8,964 nucleotides of DNA from Sulfurimonas sp. (lineage in GTDB: Bacteria > Campylobacterota > Campylobacteria > Campylobacterales > Sulfurimonadaceae). Each line of letters starts with the position of its first letter. Within the stretch, counting starts at the first letter, position 1. The stretch spans positions 1 to 8,964 of the forward strand of contig DAOVJL010000030.1 of assembly GCA_030673275.1 (NCBI GenBank), read 5' to 3'. Below are positions 1 to 6,877 of this stretch, piece after piece. The position numbers were made by a program, and so were the translations under genes. The notes under the pieces were generated by a model that did no database searches, was not told the origin of the DNA, and saw nothing but the letters and a program-made list of their open reading frames with translations.

Positions 1-386
1 ATACCTATAACAAAGTTACCGCCAACAACAAAGTCCCCAAATGAAGTAATAATACTACTTACATTCTCAGTTCCCTCGTGTCCATGACTTAAAATCATTC
101 TAGTAGTAGCAATATTTAGAGCCAGCCTAAAGAGGGTAAGTATTAGTATTAGTGTTGGAAAAGTTGTTAAATCAGTTGGCTTTGGAACATAAAGTGAGAT
201 AAGTAAAATCAAAACAGCCAATGCCATAGATACTGTTAGCAGTACATCTAACAGTTCTGATGGAAGAGGAACAATAATAATAGCAAGAATTGCCATTACA
301 AAAACAACTACACTTAAATCTTTTTGTCCAAGTAAAAAGTTTAGTGCTGTACCGATCTGTTGCCTAGTAGTAAGTTTTCTTGCCAA
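1..386 (-). CDS. flhA: FlhA, flagellar type III export gate protein (N-terminal part, cut by window edge)
   Basis: FlhA is the large inner-membrane subunit of the flagellar protein export gate. The 128 visible residues are the start of its membrane domain. Hydrophobic segments lie at about residues 24-41, 46-67 and 77-93, and a fourth begins near 116. The family-diagnostic stretch runs from PTDLTTFPT (70-78) through [13 protein letters not shown] (84-96) to [10 protein letters not shown] (115-124), typical of the FHIPEP family. The start is TTG at 386-384, with AAAGGA nine bases upstream and an in-frame TAG immediately before it, so no earlier start is possible. It lies 55 bases downstream of the Rrf2-type gene on the same strand and may be cotranscribed with it. 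The rest of the gene lies outside the window. Identity is very secure; the non-ATG start is an inference from the ribosome binding site and the upstream stop. Confidence 0.95.
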   Translation of the reverse strand, partial: MARKLTTRQQIGTALNFLLGQKDLSVVVFVMAILAIIIVPLPSELLDVLLTVSMALAVLILLISLYVPKPTDLTTFPTLILILTLFRLALNIATTRMILSHGHEGTENVSSIITSFGDFVVGGNFVIG

Positions 387-441
387 GAGCTAGATTCCTT
401 TAGATAGTGACATATTGATTAGTTTGAACCTATATTAAACA

Positions 442-843
442 TTACTCTAATACGTCTGCTAAAGTCAAGTCTGCTAAAAAAAAGTCTATTTTACATTGAA
501 GTTTATTTAAAAAAGGCCAAATAGAGCATAAGTGTGCTTTATCTGACGGGCAGTCATATATTGATGCAGCACAATCAAAAACAGCGGGTGCTTTGCCTTC
601 TACAGAAGACATTATTTTTAGCATACTTATATTTTTAGGTTCTAATAAAAGAGCAAAACCACCATTAACACCTTTATATGACTTTAATACGCCTTGCTTT
701 GCTAATGCTTGCAATATTTTTGCTAAAAAACTCTTAGGAATAGAGAGCTGCTTAGAGAGGGTCTCACTATCTATTGGAGAGTTTGATTTAGATAAAACTA
801 TAAGAGAGAGTATGGCATATTCACTGGCACGAGTTATTAACAT
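442..843 (-). CDS. Rrf2-family transcriptional regulator with a cysteine cluster
   Basis: This 133-residue protein is a winged-helix DNA-binding regulator of the Rrf2 family (relatives: IscR, NsrR, RirA). It begins MLITRASEYAILSL, the family's usual opening, followed by the helix-turn-helix around residues 28-50 (LSKQLSIPKSFLAKILQAL) and the wing VLKSYKGVNGGFAL (52-65). Three cysteines follow in the order FDC, YDC and HLC, spaced C-x6-C-x7-C, where family members bind an Fe-S cluster; a fourth cysteine lies nearer the C-terminus. A redox- or iron-responsive repressor or activator is therefore plausible, but its targets cannot be read from sequence. It is divergent from rpsO and directly upstream of flhA on the same strand, an order I recall from Campylobacter. 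The ATG start is supported by alignment to the family opening; its ribosome binding site is weak. Confidence 0.9.
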   Translation of the reverse strand: MLITRASEYAILSLIVLSKSNSPIDSETLSKQLSIPKSFLAKILQALAKQGVLKSYKGVNGGFALLLEPKNISMLKIMSSVEGKAPAVFDCAASIYDCPSDKAHLCSIWPFLNKLQCKIDFFLADLTLADVLE

Positions 844-871
844 ATTATTACTTTTGTTTTATTTTTTGTTG

Positions 872-877
872 ATTATA
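872..877 (-). promoter_or_regulatory. -10 element of the Rrf2-gene promoter
   Basis: On the minus strand this hexamer reads TATAAT and is preceded by TGA, giving TGATATAAT, a near-consensus housekeeping sigma -10 element. It lies about 28 bases upstream of the ATG, giving a short leader. No clear -35 box is present, which is usual for Campylobacterota promoters. Confidence 0.55.
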
Positions 878-884
878 TCAAAAG

Positions 885-929
885 AAGTTGAAATAAAAGA
901 AGAAATTAGATATTATTTCATTTCAACTT
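885..929. repeat. Inverted repeat in the rrf2-rpsO divergent region
   Basis: AAGTTGAAAT at 885-894 is repeated in reverse complement as ATTTCAACTT at 920-929, ten perfect bases with a 25-base A/T-rich interval. The left arm sits just upstream of the Rrf2-gene -10 element, and the right arm lies next to a possible rpsO -10 element. It could be an operator for the neighbouring regulator or a transcript hairpin. Function is inferred from position only. Confidence 0.4.
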
Positions 930-935
930 TATACA
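930..935 (+). promoter_or_regulatory. Possible -10 element for rpsO
   Basis: TATACA lies 44 bases upstream of the rpsO ATG, in the only non-coding stretch before the gene, so a promoter must be near here. The match is imperfect and no convincing -35 is seen; TAGATA at 953-958 is an alternative -10. Treat the exact position as tentative. Confidence 0.3.
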
Positions 936-979
936 CTTTGTGTGTAAGAGTTAGATAAATATACCTTTTGGAGGCTATT

Positions 980-1255
980 ATGGCTTTAAATTCGGCTAAA
1001 AAACAAGAAATTGTAGCAAAGTTTGGTCGCAAAGAGAATGACACTGGTTCAAGTGAAGTTCAAATTGCACTATTAACGACAAGAATCAGTGAGTTAACTG
1101 AACACTTAAAAACTTTTAAGAAAGATCATGCATCAAGACTTGGTCTTTTAAAATTAGTAGGACAGCGTCGTCGTCTTATGAAATATTTTAAAAGAAAAGA
1201 TAAAGATGCTTACCTTAAGCTTATATCTGATTTAGATATTCGTGACAATATATAA
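980..1255 (+). CDS. rpsO: 30S ribosomal protein S15
   Basis: S15 is a primary binder of 16S rRNA in assembly of the 30S platform. The 91-residue product (bacterial S15 is about 89) begins [16 protein letters not shown]. It contains the family core [14 protein letters not shown] (residues 20-33), the [20 protein letters not shown] block (47-66) and the terminal KRKD. The start is ATG at 980, placed by a strong GGAGG at 970-974; a TTG four codons earlier would overlap that ribosome binding site and is rejected. The gene is transcribed away from the Rrf2-type regulator and is followed 25 bases later by a strong hairpin, so it is probably a single-gene transcript. Identity is certain. Confidence 0.98.
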   Translation: MALNSAKKQEIVAKFGRKENDTGSSEVQIALLTTRISELTEHLKTFKKDHASRLGLLKLVGQRRRLMKYFKRKDKDAYLKLISDLDIRDNI

Positions 1256-1279
1256 GTATTAAACTTATCTTTACATACA

Positions 1280-1309
1280 TAATTAAACCTTTATTTAAAG
1301 GTTTAATTA
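1280..1309 (+). terminator. Hairpin downstream of rpsO, likely terminator
   Basis: A perfect 13-bp stem (TAATTAAACCTTT pairing with AAAGGTTTAATTA) with an ATTT loop starts 25 bases after the rpsO stop. No long T-run follows on the plus strand, where CCCCTCTC is found, so it may act as a weak terminator or 3'-end stabiliser. The position between two transcription units supports a terminating role. Confidence 0.6.
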
Positions 1310-1361
1310 CCCCTCTCAAATAGACAAATTACACCCTCTTATAACCAAAATAAATAGTAAC

Positions 1362-1383
1362 TTTATGATACATCTATCATAAA
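1362..1383. repeat. Inverted repeat upstream of the chemosensory operon
   Basis: TTTATGATA at 1362-1370 and TATCATAAA at 1375-1383 are perfect reverse complements separated by CATC. The dyad lies about 50 bases upstream of the proposed -10 element and about 85 bases before the first operon gene. Its size fits a dimeric regulator site, though a chance A/T-rich palindrome cannot be excluded. Confidence 0.4.
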
Positions 1384-1402
1384 TTTTGATATTTTTATTA
1401 CG

Positions 1403-1437
1403 TTGACACTTTTCTGACACTCTGTAGTAGTATACTA
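1403..1437 (+). promoter_or_regulatory. Putative promoter of the chemosensory operon
   Basis: The proposed -10 is TATACT (1431-1436), giving a leader of about 27 bases to the GTG at 1470. It lies inside a perfect 10-bp palindrome TAGTATACTA (1428-1437). Upstream, TTGACA (1403-1408) matches a -35 consensus, but its 22-base spacing to TATACT is too long; with TAGTAT (1428-1433) it would be 19. TGACAC occurs twice, at 1404-1409 and 1415-1420, exactly 11 bases apart, which could mark an activator site. I see no sigma-54 (GG-N10-GC) or clear sigma-28 signature. The exact elements in use are unresolved. Confidence 0.45.
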
Positions 1438-1469
1438 TTTACAATTTATTTTTTTAGTGGAGGTTTACA

Positions 1470-1898
1470 GTGTCAAAAAATAATAATGATATTAGTACTG
1501 ACGGCTTAACATTCTTGGAAGATGGCGAAGTCCTATATGACGATTTATATCTTTTAAGTGAAACAGATGAAAAAGGGATAGTTGAGTACGCTAGTGACTC
1601 TTTTTTAAAAATAGCAAATATGACAAGAGATGAAATTATCGGTCAACCACATAATATAGTTCGTCATCCAGATATGCCAAGGGCTGCTTTTAAAATGCTT
1701 TGGGATGATGTTCAGTCTAAAGGTTTTTGGACTGGCTATGTTAAAAATGCTCGAAAAGGTGGCGGACACTACTGGGTTTATGCAACAGTACTTCGTTCAG
1801 TGGATAAAAATGGAAATACCAAATACGTTTCTATCAGAGTGAAGCCTTCAAGAGAAGATATCAAAAAAGCCGAAGAGCTTTATGCAACATTAGCTTAA
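1470..1898 (+). CDS. Stand-alone PAS domain sensor, Aer/CetB-like (probably flavin-binding)
   Basis: This 142-residue soluble protein is essentially one PAS domain (about residues 22-125) with a short N-terminal extension and a C-terminal charged helix. It closely resembles the sensory PAS of the E. coli aerotaxis receptor Aer and of C. jejuni CetB. It has GQPHNIVRHPDMP at 58-70, FW at 86-87, VKNARK at 91-96 and HYWV at 100-103. In Aer these blocks line the FAD pocket, so redox or energy sensing is the best prediction. It has no membrane segment or signalling hairpin and must act through a partner, most likely the receptor-like protein encoded 17 bases downstream. The start is GTG at 1470, with GGAGG at 1459-1463 six bases upstream. 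As first gene of the operon it may be the system's input module. Flavin binding is inferred, not shown. Confidence 0.9.
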   Translation: MSKNNNDISTDGLTFLEDGEVLYDDLYLLSETDEKGIVEYASDSFLKIANMTRDEIIGQPHNIVRHPDMPRAAFKMLWDDVQSKGFWTGYVKNARKGGGHYWVYATVLRSVDKNGNTKYVSIRVKPSREDIKKAEELYATLA

Positions 1899-1915
1899 GA
1901 TAAAAGGAATTTATA

Positions 1916-3805
1916 ATGGCATTAGTGAAAAAAAACAGTTCAACTTCATCTTCATCTGCAGTAGTGTCGGGTGGAGGAGATAAAAGACGTCAAAGAACTT
2001 TAGCTAAACAGCAGCAAATAAGCGAGAGTATAGCTGGTGTTTCAATGACAATACTTGAAAATGCACAAGAGAGCGTAAGTGCAATTGAAGAGTTAAAATC
2101 TTCTATGGAGCAGATTGCAACTGCTGCTGAAGAGAATAGCGGGGCAAGTGAGCAAGCGCTATCAAATGTTAAAGGTATTAATACTAATATTGGCAGAATG
2201 AACTCAACAATAGATACGGTAATATCTTCAACTCTATCTACTGGGGATAACATTATGTCTTCGGTTGAAAAAATTAGCGATTCTGTTACACGAATGGACA
2301 GAGCTGTAAATGTTGCTGAAGAGTCTTCAAAGAAAAGTGAAGAGTTGAAAGTTTCATCGCAAAATATCGGTGATGCAGTTGGGTTTATTGCTAAAATCGC
2401 TGATCAAACAAATCTACTAGCACTAAATGCAGCGATTGAAGCAAGTCGAGCCAAAGAGCATGGTAAAGGTTTTGCAGTTGTTGCTGATGAGACTAGGGCC
2501 CTTGCCGGAGAGAGTGAGAAAAATGCTGAATTTATCTCAGAACTTGTAACAAAAATACAGGGAAGTATTGATAATATTATTAAAAGTATAGGTGATACAA
2601 CTGTAACTATTTCTGATAACGGTACAAAAGGTAATGCTCTCAGCCTTAAAATGGAAGAGCTTACAAAGATAGCTATATATTCTGTTGAAGCAGCAAGAAG
2701 TGTAAATACTTATACTCAAAAACTTAGTGATTTTGTAGGAAAAATTAATGATGGTTCACAAGATATCGCTAGTGCTTCATCAGAGATAGCACTCTCAGTT
2801 GAAAAGACACTAAATGGTATAGATATTCAATCAGATGCGCTGGCTCAAACAGAAGATGATATAAAAGAGCTTTCAGACCTAGCAGAGGAGCTGAAGTACT
2901 CTACAGATACAATGAAATCTGCTGAAGATATTGCTTTATCAGCAGATACTATTGGCGGTTCTATGGAAGATATTCAAAATGCCTTAGAGGATGTAACAAC
3001 AGCTTTAAATCAAATTGAATCATCATCACATACAACAAACAAAAGTGCACTTAATAATAAGGAACTTATTGAAGCTGGGATAGAAGCAGCTAAAGATATA
3101 GATAAACTAATTGAAATTGCTAGAAGAAATTTTGACCTGTTAAAAGTATCTTTTAATGTTGTAAAAAATACTGTAAGTGAGATTAAAGGAGCATTTAGTA
3201 CTTCTATTACGCAAGGAAACAGTGCTGCTAGTGAATTAAATATTATAGTAAAAGAGACCAAAAATGTTGATAAGACAGTTGGAAATATCTCTAACTCTAT
3301 TGTTCAGTTAAATATGCTTGCAATAAGTGGTTCAATTGAAGCTGCAAGAGCCGGTGACTTTGGAAAAGGTTTTGCAGTTGTATCTGCAGATATTAGAAAC
3401 TTAGCAAAAGATTCAGAATCAAACACTGATAAAATCAATGATATAGTAGAGTCTATGAACTCAGAGATTGAGACAGTAAGAACTGACTGGAATAATCTTC
3501 TGTCTTCTCAAGGAAATGAGCAGTCTCTTATAGATGCTTTAATTAACGATATAGTAAAAATAACAGATATGTTGGTAGATTTGCTGGATAGATATACAGG
3601 ACTAAAAGCTGTAAATGATCAAAATCTTGAGGGAATGAATCAGGTTATGATAGGTATTAGTGAGATTCAAAAAGCAGTAGAACTCAGTGCAAGAAATGCA
3701 ATGGAATCTCGTAAAGCCAGTGAGTTGATTATAGAGACAGTTTCACATATTGGTGAGGGTGTTGAAGAGTTAGCAGTTATGGCAGATGAGCTTCAACAAG
3801 GTTAA
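1916..3805 (+). CDS. Cytoplasmic methyl-accepting chemotaxis-type protein with two tandem signalling hairpins
   Basis: This 629-residue, almost wholly helical protein is a chemoreceptor signalling protein. It has no membrane segment, no signal peptide and no recognisable ligand domain, only a Ser/Thr-rich 25-residue N-terminus. It contains two receptor tips. The first, at about 161-197, reads IADQTNLLALNAAIEA then HGKGFAVVADETRALA. The second, at about 458-497, contains QLNMLAISGSIEAARAGD then FGKGFAVVSADIRNLA. Corresponding residues are exactly 300 apart (E175/E475, R178/R478, F186/F486). The descending-arm ends match at the same offset (EL at 318-319 and 618-619), so the whole hairpin is duplicated. 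In the second tip the usual NAA is SGS (471-473). No C-terminal CheR/CheB tethering pentapeptide is present. ATG at 1916 has AAAAGGA seven bases upstream. It probably receives the PAS signal and docks to CheW and an unseen CheA. Confidence 0.92.
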   Translation: MALVKKNSSTSSSSAVVSGGGDKRRQRTLAKQQQISESIAGVSMTILENAQESVSAIEELKSSMEQIATAAEENSGASEQALSNVKGINTNIGRMNSTIDTVISSTLSTGDNIMSSVEKISDSVTRMDRAVNVAEESSKKSEELKVSSQNIGDAVGFIAKIADQTNLLALNAAIEASRAKEHGKGFAVVADETRALAGESEKNAEFISELVTKIQGSIDNIIKSIGDTTVTISDNGTKGNALSLKMEELTKIAIYSVEAARSVNTYTQKLSDFVGKINDGSQDIASASSEIALSVEKTLNGIDIQSDALAQTEDDIKELSDLAEELKYSTDTMKSAEDIALSADTIGGSMEDIQNALEDVTTALNQIESSSHTTNKSALNNKELIEAGIEAAKDIDKLIEIARRNFDLLKVSFNVVKNTVSEIKGAFSTSITQGNSAASELNIIVKETKNVDKTVGNISNSIVQLNMLAISGSIEAARAGDFGKGFAVVSADIRNLAKDSESNTDKINDIVESMNSEIETVRTDWNNLLSSQGNEQSLIDALINDIVKITDMLVDLLDRYTGLKAVNDQNLEGMNQVMIGISEIQKAVELSARNAMESRKASELIIETVSHIGEGVEELAVMADELQQG

Positions 3806-3810
3806 ACAAA

Positions 3811-5175
3811 ATGCAAATCCAAGAGATATTAATCATTAAAAATGGTTCTGAAAGTTATGGAATATCTACAGAAGATATAAACCATATTTCTAGAGTGCCA
3901 TCACTTATGGAACTTCCTTTAAGACCAAAAGGAATAAGAGGACTTTGTGGTGTTGGTGGAACTATTGTCAGTATGGTTGATATAAATCTTTTATTAGATA
4001 TGCCACAAGTAGATTTGGAAGCTAATAATAGTAGATTACTTAGTTTAAATGGTGTTTATTTATCAAATGCTCTTTTGGTTAGTGAAGTTTACAATACTGT
4101 AGATATTGATGAAAAAAATATCGAGTATGTTAACAATGATGATGACCCGGTTATAGCTATATATAAATATAAAGATTCCTTAATTCAAGTACTTTCACTT
4201 GATATTTTATTTTCAAAGATGAATAAAATTCAAATAGACTCCAAAGAAGTAAATAGTGGGAAAGTTAAAGCTATAGAAGTTGTAGAAGAGGATACAAATA
4301 GATTTTTGATTTTTGCTATGGGAAATGAGAAATTTGCACTAAGTATAGAGTACTTAAGAGAGATAATTCTTGCAGATGTAGATTATACTAATATTGCGGG
4401 TTCTCCAGAAGAACTGCTTGGATTAATTACTTTAAGAGAAGAAGTTATTACCGTAATTGATTTACGTACTTACTATGGTTTTAAATCTGCTATAAGTGAA
4501 AAAAATAGAATCTTAATCGCTTCATATAATGGTGAGACAATAGGGTTGTTGGTAGATAATATTATTGATATTAAAAGTATTTTAACTAAAGATATAGAGT
4601 ATATGAGAGAGAGTTTTGAAGATAATAAAATTTCTGGAGTTATCCATGATGATAACTCTTTAATCTCATTTTTTGATAAAGATATTTTAGAGGTTATATT
4701 TAAAAACAATCAAGCATACATAGAATCTAAAAGCAAAACTTTAGAATCTGAAGTTAAAGATGACAGTGTAATGGAAGTTATAGTATTTAAACTGGCAGAT
4801 AAAGAATATGCTTTTGATGTTTCATGTGTAGCTGAAATTATTGATATTGTTAACTCAACAAAAGTTGCTTATACAAATAATGATGTGGATGGCATTATAA
4901 ATATAAGAGGTCAAATAGTTACTATAGTATCTCTGTTTAAAAAGCTGAATATACCAACAAAAATCAATGAAGATTCAAAGATTATTGTATGTGATATAAA
5001 TGAAAGTAAAATAGGTTTTATTGTAGATAGTATCAGCGATATTTTAGATATAAAAGCTGATGAACTAAAAGAACAGGATGATGAGCTTTTTACAAATGTA
5101 TTACATTTAGATAATGGAGAAAGACTAGTCTTATCTATGGATATAGAAAAAGTAGTCTCAAGTAAGGAAGTATAG
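3811..5175 (+). CDS. Triple CheW-domain coupling/scaffold protein
   Basis: CheW domains couple chemoreceptors to the kinase CheA. A normal CheW is about 150-170 residues; this 454-residue protein holds three such domains in tandem, at about 3-138, 162-297 and 321-449, joined by short polar linkers. The conserved loop and strand core appears in each: GIRGLCGVGGTIVSMVDI (41-58), ELLGLITLREEVITVIDL (201-218) and GIINIRGQIVTIVSLF (361-376). Only the third keeps the classic NxRG pattern, so the domains may differ in partner. Each unit continues with the second barrel, for example IGLLVDNIIDI (244-254) and IGFIVDSISDI (401-411). There is no histidine kinase module, so it is not a CheA or CheV. It starts five bases after the receptor stop, and its TAG overlaps the cheB GTG by one base, implying translational coupling. 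Confidence 0.92.
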   Translation: MQIQEILIIKNGSESYGISTEDINHISRVPSLMELPLRPKGIRGLCGVGGTIVSMVDINLLLDMPQVDLEANNSRLLSLNGVYLSNALLVSEVYNTVDIDEKNIEYVNNDDDPVIAIYKYKDSLIQVLSLDILFSKMNKIQIDSKEVNSGKVKAIEVVEEDTNRFLIFAMGNEKFALSIEYLREIILADVDYTNIAGSPEELLGLITLREEVITVIDLRTYYGFKSAISEKNRILIASYNGETIGLLVDNIIDIKSILTKDIEYMRESFEDNKISGVIHDDNSLISFFDKDILEVIFKNNQAYIESKSKTLESEVKDDSVMEVIVFKLADKEYAFDVSCVAEIIDIVNSTKVAYTNNDVDGIINIRGQIVTIVSLFKKLNIPTKINEDSKIIVCDINESKIGFIVDSISDILDIKADELKEQDDELFTNVLHLDNGERLVLSMDIEKVVSSKEV

Positions 5176-6236
5176 TGGCTAAGAAAGTATTAATCGTTGA
5201 TGACTCAGCACTAGTTAGAAAACAACTGACTGAGATTATATCAACACTTGATTTTGATATAGATGTTGCAAAGAATGGACAAGAAGCAGTAGATAAAGCG
5301 ACTGCTATGCAATATGATGTAATAACTATGGATATAAATATGCCTGTTATGGATGGTATAAAAGCAGTAAAACAGATTATGGAAAAACAGCCAACAGCTA
5401 TACTTATGGTTAGTTCACTGACTACAGCAGATGCCAGTATCACTATGGATGCACTTGATTTGGGTGCTATTGATTATATAGCTAAGCCAGGAACTTTGAA
5501 TGTTGGTAAAAGAGAGAATAGAGAAGAGATATTACAAAAAGTTAAATCTCTTAGTCGTATACCAAAAAGAAGACTGAAAAATAGAAATATAAAACTAGTA
5601 CAAAGAGAAAAGCCAAATGTACCAGTAAGTGAAATAGTTGAACAAACAGCTGACAGCAGAGATATTGAAAAAGTTGTTTTAATAGGTGCTTCTACCGGAG
5701 GACCAGGTCTGATTGAGCAGATTTGTGCTGCACTTCCTGCAAACTATAAGTATCCAGTTTGTATAGTTCAGCATATGCCGGAACAATTTACAAAATCTTT
5801 TGCTTCTAGACTTGATCGTGCAAGTGTACTTAATGTACATGAAACTTCTCAAAATATGGAACTTTTACCGGGTAATATATATATTGCCCGTGGTGGAATT
5901 CATATGAATTTTGCAAGGAAGAGTTCTGGCAAAATCGTTATTAAAGAAGATACTAATAAGGGTGAGAGTTATTTTCATCCAAGTGTTGATGATATGATGA
6001 TAAGTGCTTCTAAGATTTTTAAAGCAACTGAACTTATTGGAGTCCTGTTAACCGGTATTGGTGATGATGGTGCAAAGGGTATGGTTGAACTTAAAAAAGC
6101 CGGTGCATACACATTGGGTGAGAGTGAAGAGAGTGCAACTGTATATGGAATGCCTAAAGTTGCATATGATAGCGGTGGTGTATCTGAACAGCTTGATTTT
6201 ATACAAATTTTAAAAAAAATTACTACATTGAAATAG
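5175..6236 (+). CDS. cheB: CheB, chemotaxis response regulator protein-glutamate methylesterase
   Basis: CheB removes methyl groups from, and deamidates, receptor glutamates when phosphorylated by CheA. The 353-residue protein has the usual two domains. The receiver domain (1-120) has acidic residues D9 and D10, phospho-acceptor D53 in MDINMPVMDG, and K104. A basic linker follows. The C-terminal esterase domain (about 165-350) carries the catalytic serine in GASTGGPG (S173), the histidine in VQHMPEQF (H200) and the aspartate in TGIGDDGA (D298), so all active-site residues are present and the length is normal. The GTG start overlaps the preceding TAG by one base, with AAGGAAG just upstream. 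Its targets are presumably the glutamates of the double-hairpin receptor, and it pairs with CheR encoded two genes on. Confidence 0.97.
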   Translation: MAKKVLIVDDSALVRKQLTEIISTLDFDIDVAKNGQEAVDKATAMQYDVITMDINMPVMDGIKAVKQIMEKQPTAILMVSSLTTADASITMDALDLGAIDYIAKPGTLNVGKRENREEILQKVKSLSRIPKRRLKNRNIKLVQREKPNVPVSEIVEQTADSRDIEKVVLIGASTGGPGLIEQICAALPANYKYPVCIVQHMPEQFTKSFASRLDRASVLNVHETSQNMELLPGNIYIARGGIHMNFARKSSGKIVIKEDTNKGESYFHPSVDDMMISASKIFKATELIGVLLTGIGDDGAKGMVELKKAGAYTLGESEESATVYGMPKVAYDSGGVSEQLDFIQILKKITTLK

Positions 6237-6248
6237 ATGGAGGATTAG

Positions 6249-6872
6249 ATGGCTTTAATAAAAAAACATGTTGAACAAAAGATTGAAGAGTTACCAAAAT
6301 TTACTACACTAGAAGATGCACAGGCTTATTGTAAGGCTAATACAGACCCGAGTAAAAAAGATTATGCAGTAGAAGAGATTGTAAATTTTGAAGGTGGTCC
6401 GGAGTATCTTTTATCTTTAATAGCTCAAGAAGAGAGAGAAAAGAATGTTTTGACAAAAATAGCAAGTGTACTATCTGCAATGGATCCAGATGAAGCTCCT
6501 ATTGAGGGAATTATGGAACTTTTAAAGTTGGATAATGCATATATTAGAAATCTAGGTATTTCAATATTGAGAGATTTTGGTACTGCGATAAAATATTATA
6601 TAGTTAAATTTTTAATAGGTGATGATAGAGATTTGAGAATTTTTGCTATTAATGTTTTAGGTGATGTTAATTTTCCTGAATCTAGAGATATGTTAGTTGA
6701 ACTTTTAGAAAATGAAGAGGATATAAATGTTGCAATGACGGCAGTTGATTATATGGGTGAAATAGGGGAAGTAGAAGATATAGGACTGCTTGAATCTTTA
6801 AAAGAGAGATTTAAAGATGATGTATATGCAAACTTTGCAGTTGATGGTGCAATCAAGATGATTAAGGGATAA
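6249..6872 (+). CDS. HEAT-repeat protein of the chemosensory operon
   Basis: This 207-residue soluble protein is made mainly of paired helices that look like HEAT repeats, a protein-interaction scaffold. Four units can be picked out at about 86-112, 117-140, 147-171 and 180-205, with typical patterns such as DNAYIRNLGISILRDFG and DRDLRIFAINVLGDV; the 40-80 region may be a weaker unit. The first 35 residues are polar. I see no catalytic motif and none of the E-x-Y PBS-lyase signatures. It lies between cheB and cheR, with ATGGAGGA before its ATG and only five bases before cheR, so a role in organising the receptor, CheR, CheB or CheA is plausible. HEAT-repeat proteins are known in some other che clusters (I recall Cpc7 of Myxococcus Che7), but their roles are poorly defined. 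Its specific function is unknown. Confidence 0.85.
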   Translation: MALIKKHVEQKIEELPKFTTLEDAQAYCKANTDPSKKDYAVEEIVNFEGGPEYLLSLIAQEEREKNVLTKIASVLSAMDPDEAPIEGIMELLKLDNAYIRNLGISILRDFGTAIKYYIVKFLIGDDRDLRIFAINVLGDVNFPESRDMLVELLENEEDINVAMTAVDYMGEIGEVEDIGLLESLKERFKDDVYANFAVDGAIKMIKG

Positions 6873-6877
6873 TGTAG

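Noticed and set aside
593..958. Plus-strand open frame of 121 codons across the Rrf2-type gene
   Set aside because: It is antisense to a clear Rrf2-family gene, has no recognisable protein features, and runs into the divergent promoter region.
968..979. Upstream TTG start adding four residues (MEAI) to S15
   Set aside because: The TTG overlaps the GGAGG ribosome binding site that serves the ATG at 980, and S15 proteins normally begin at the equivalent of MALNSAKK.
1384..1469. Sigma-54 or sigma-28 flagellar promoter before the operon
   Set aside because: No GG-N10-GC pair or CGAT-type -10 with the proper spacing is present; TATACT is the better candidate.
1990..2719. Minus-strand open frames inside the receptor gene
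   Set aside because: They mirror the biased codons of a long helical protein and show no family signature or ribosome binding site.
4473..5443. Minus-strand open frames within the triple CheW and cheB genes
   Set aside because: The opposite strand has strong, domain-supported genes; the predicted products are low-complexity hydrophobic shadows.
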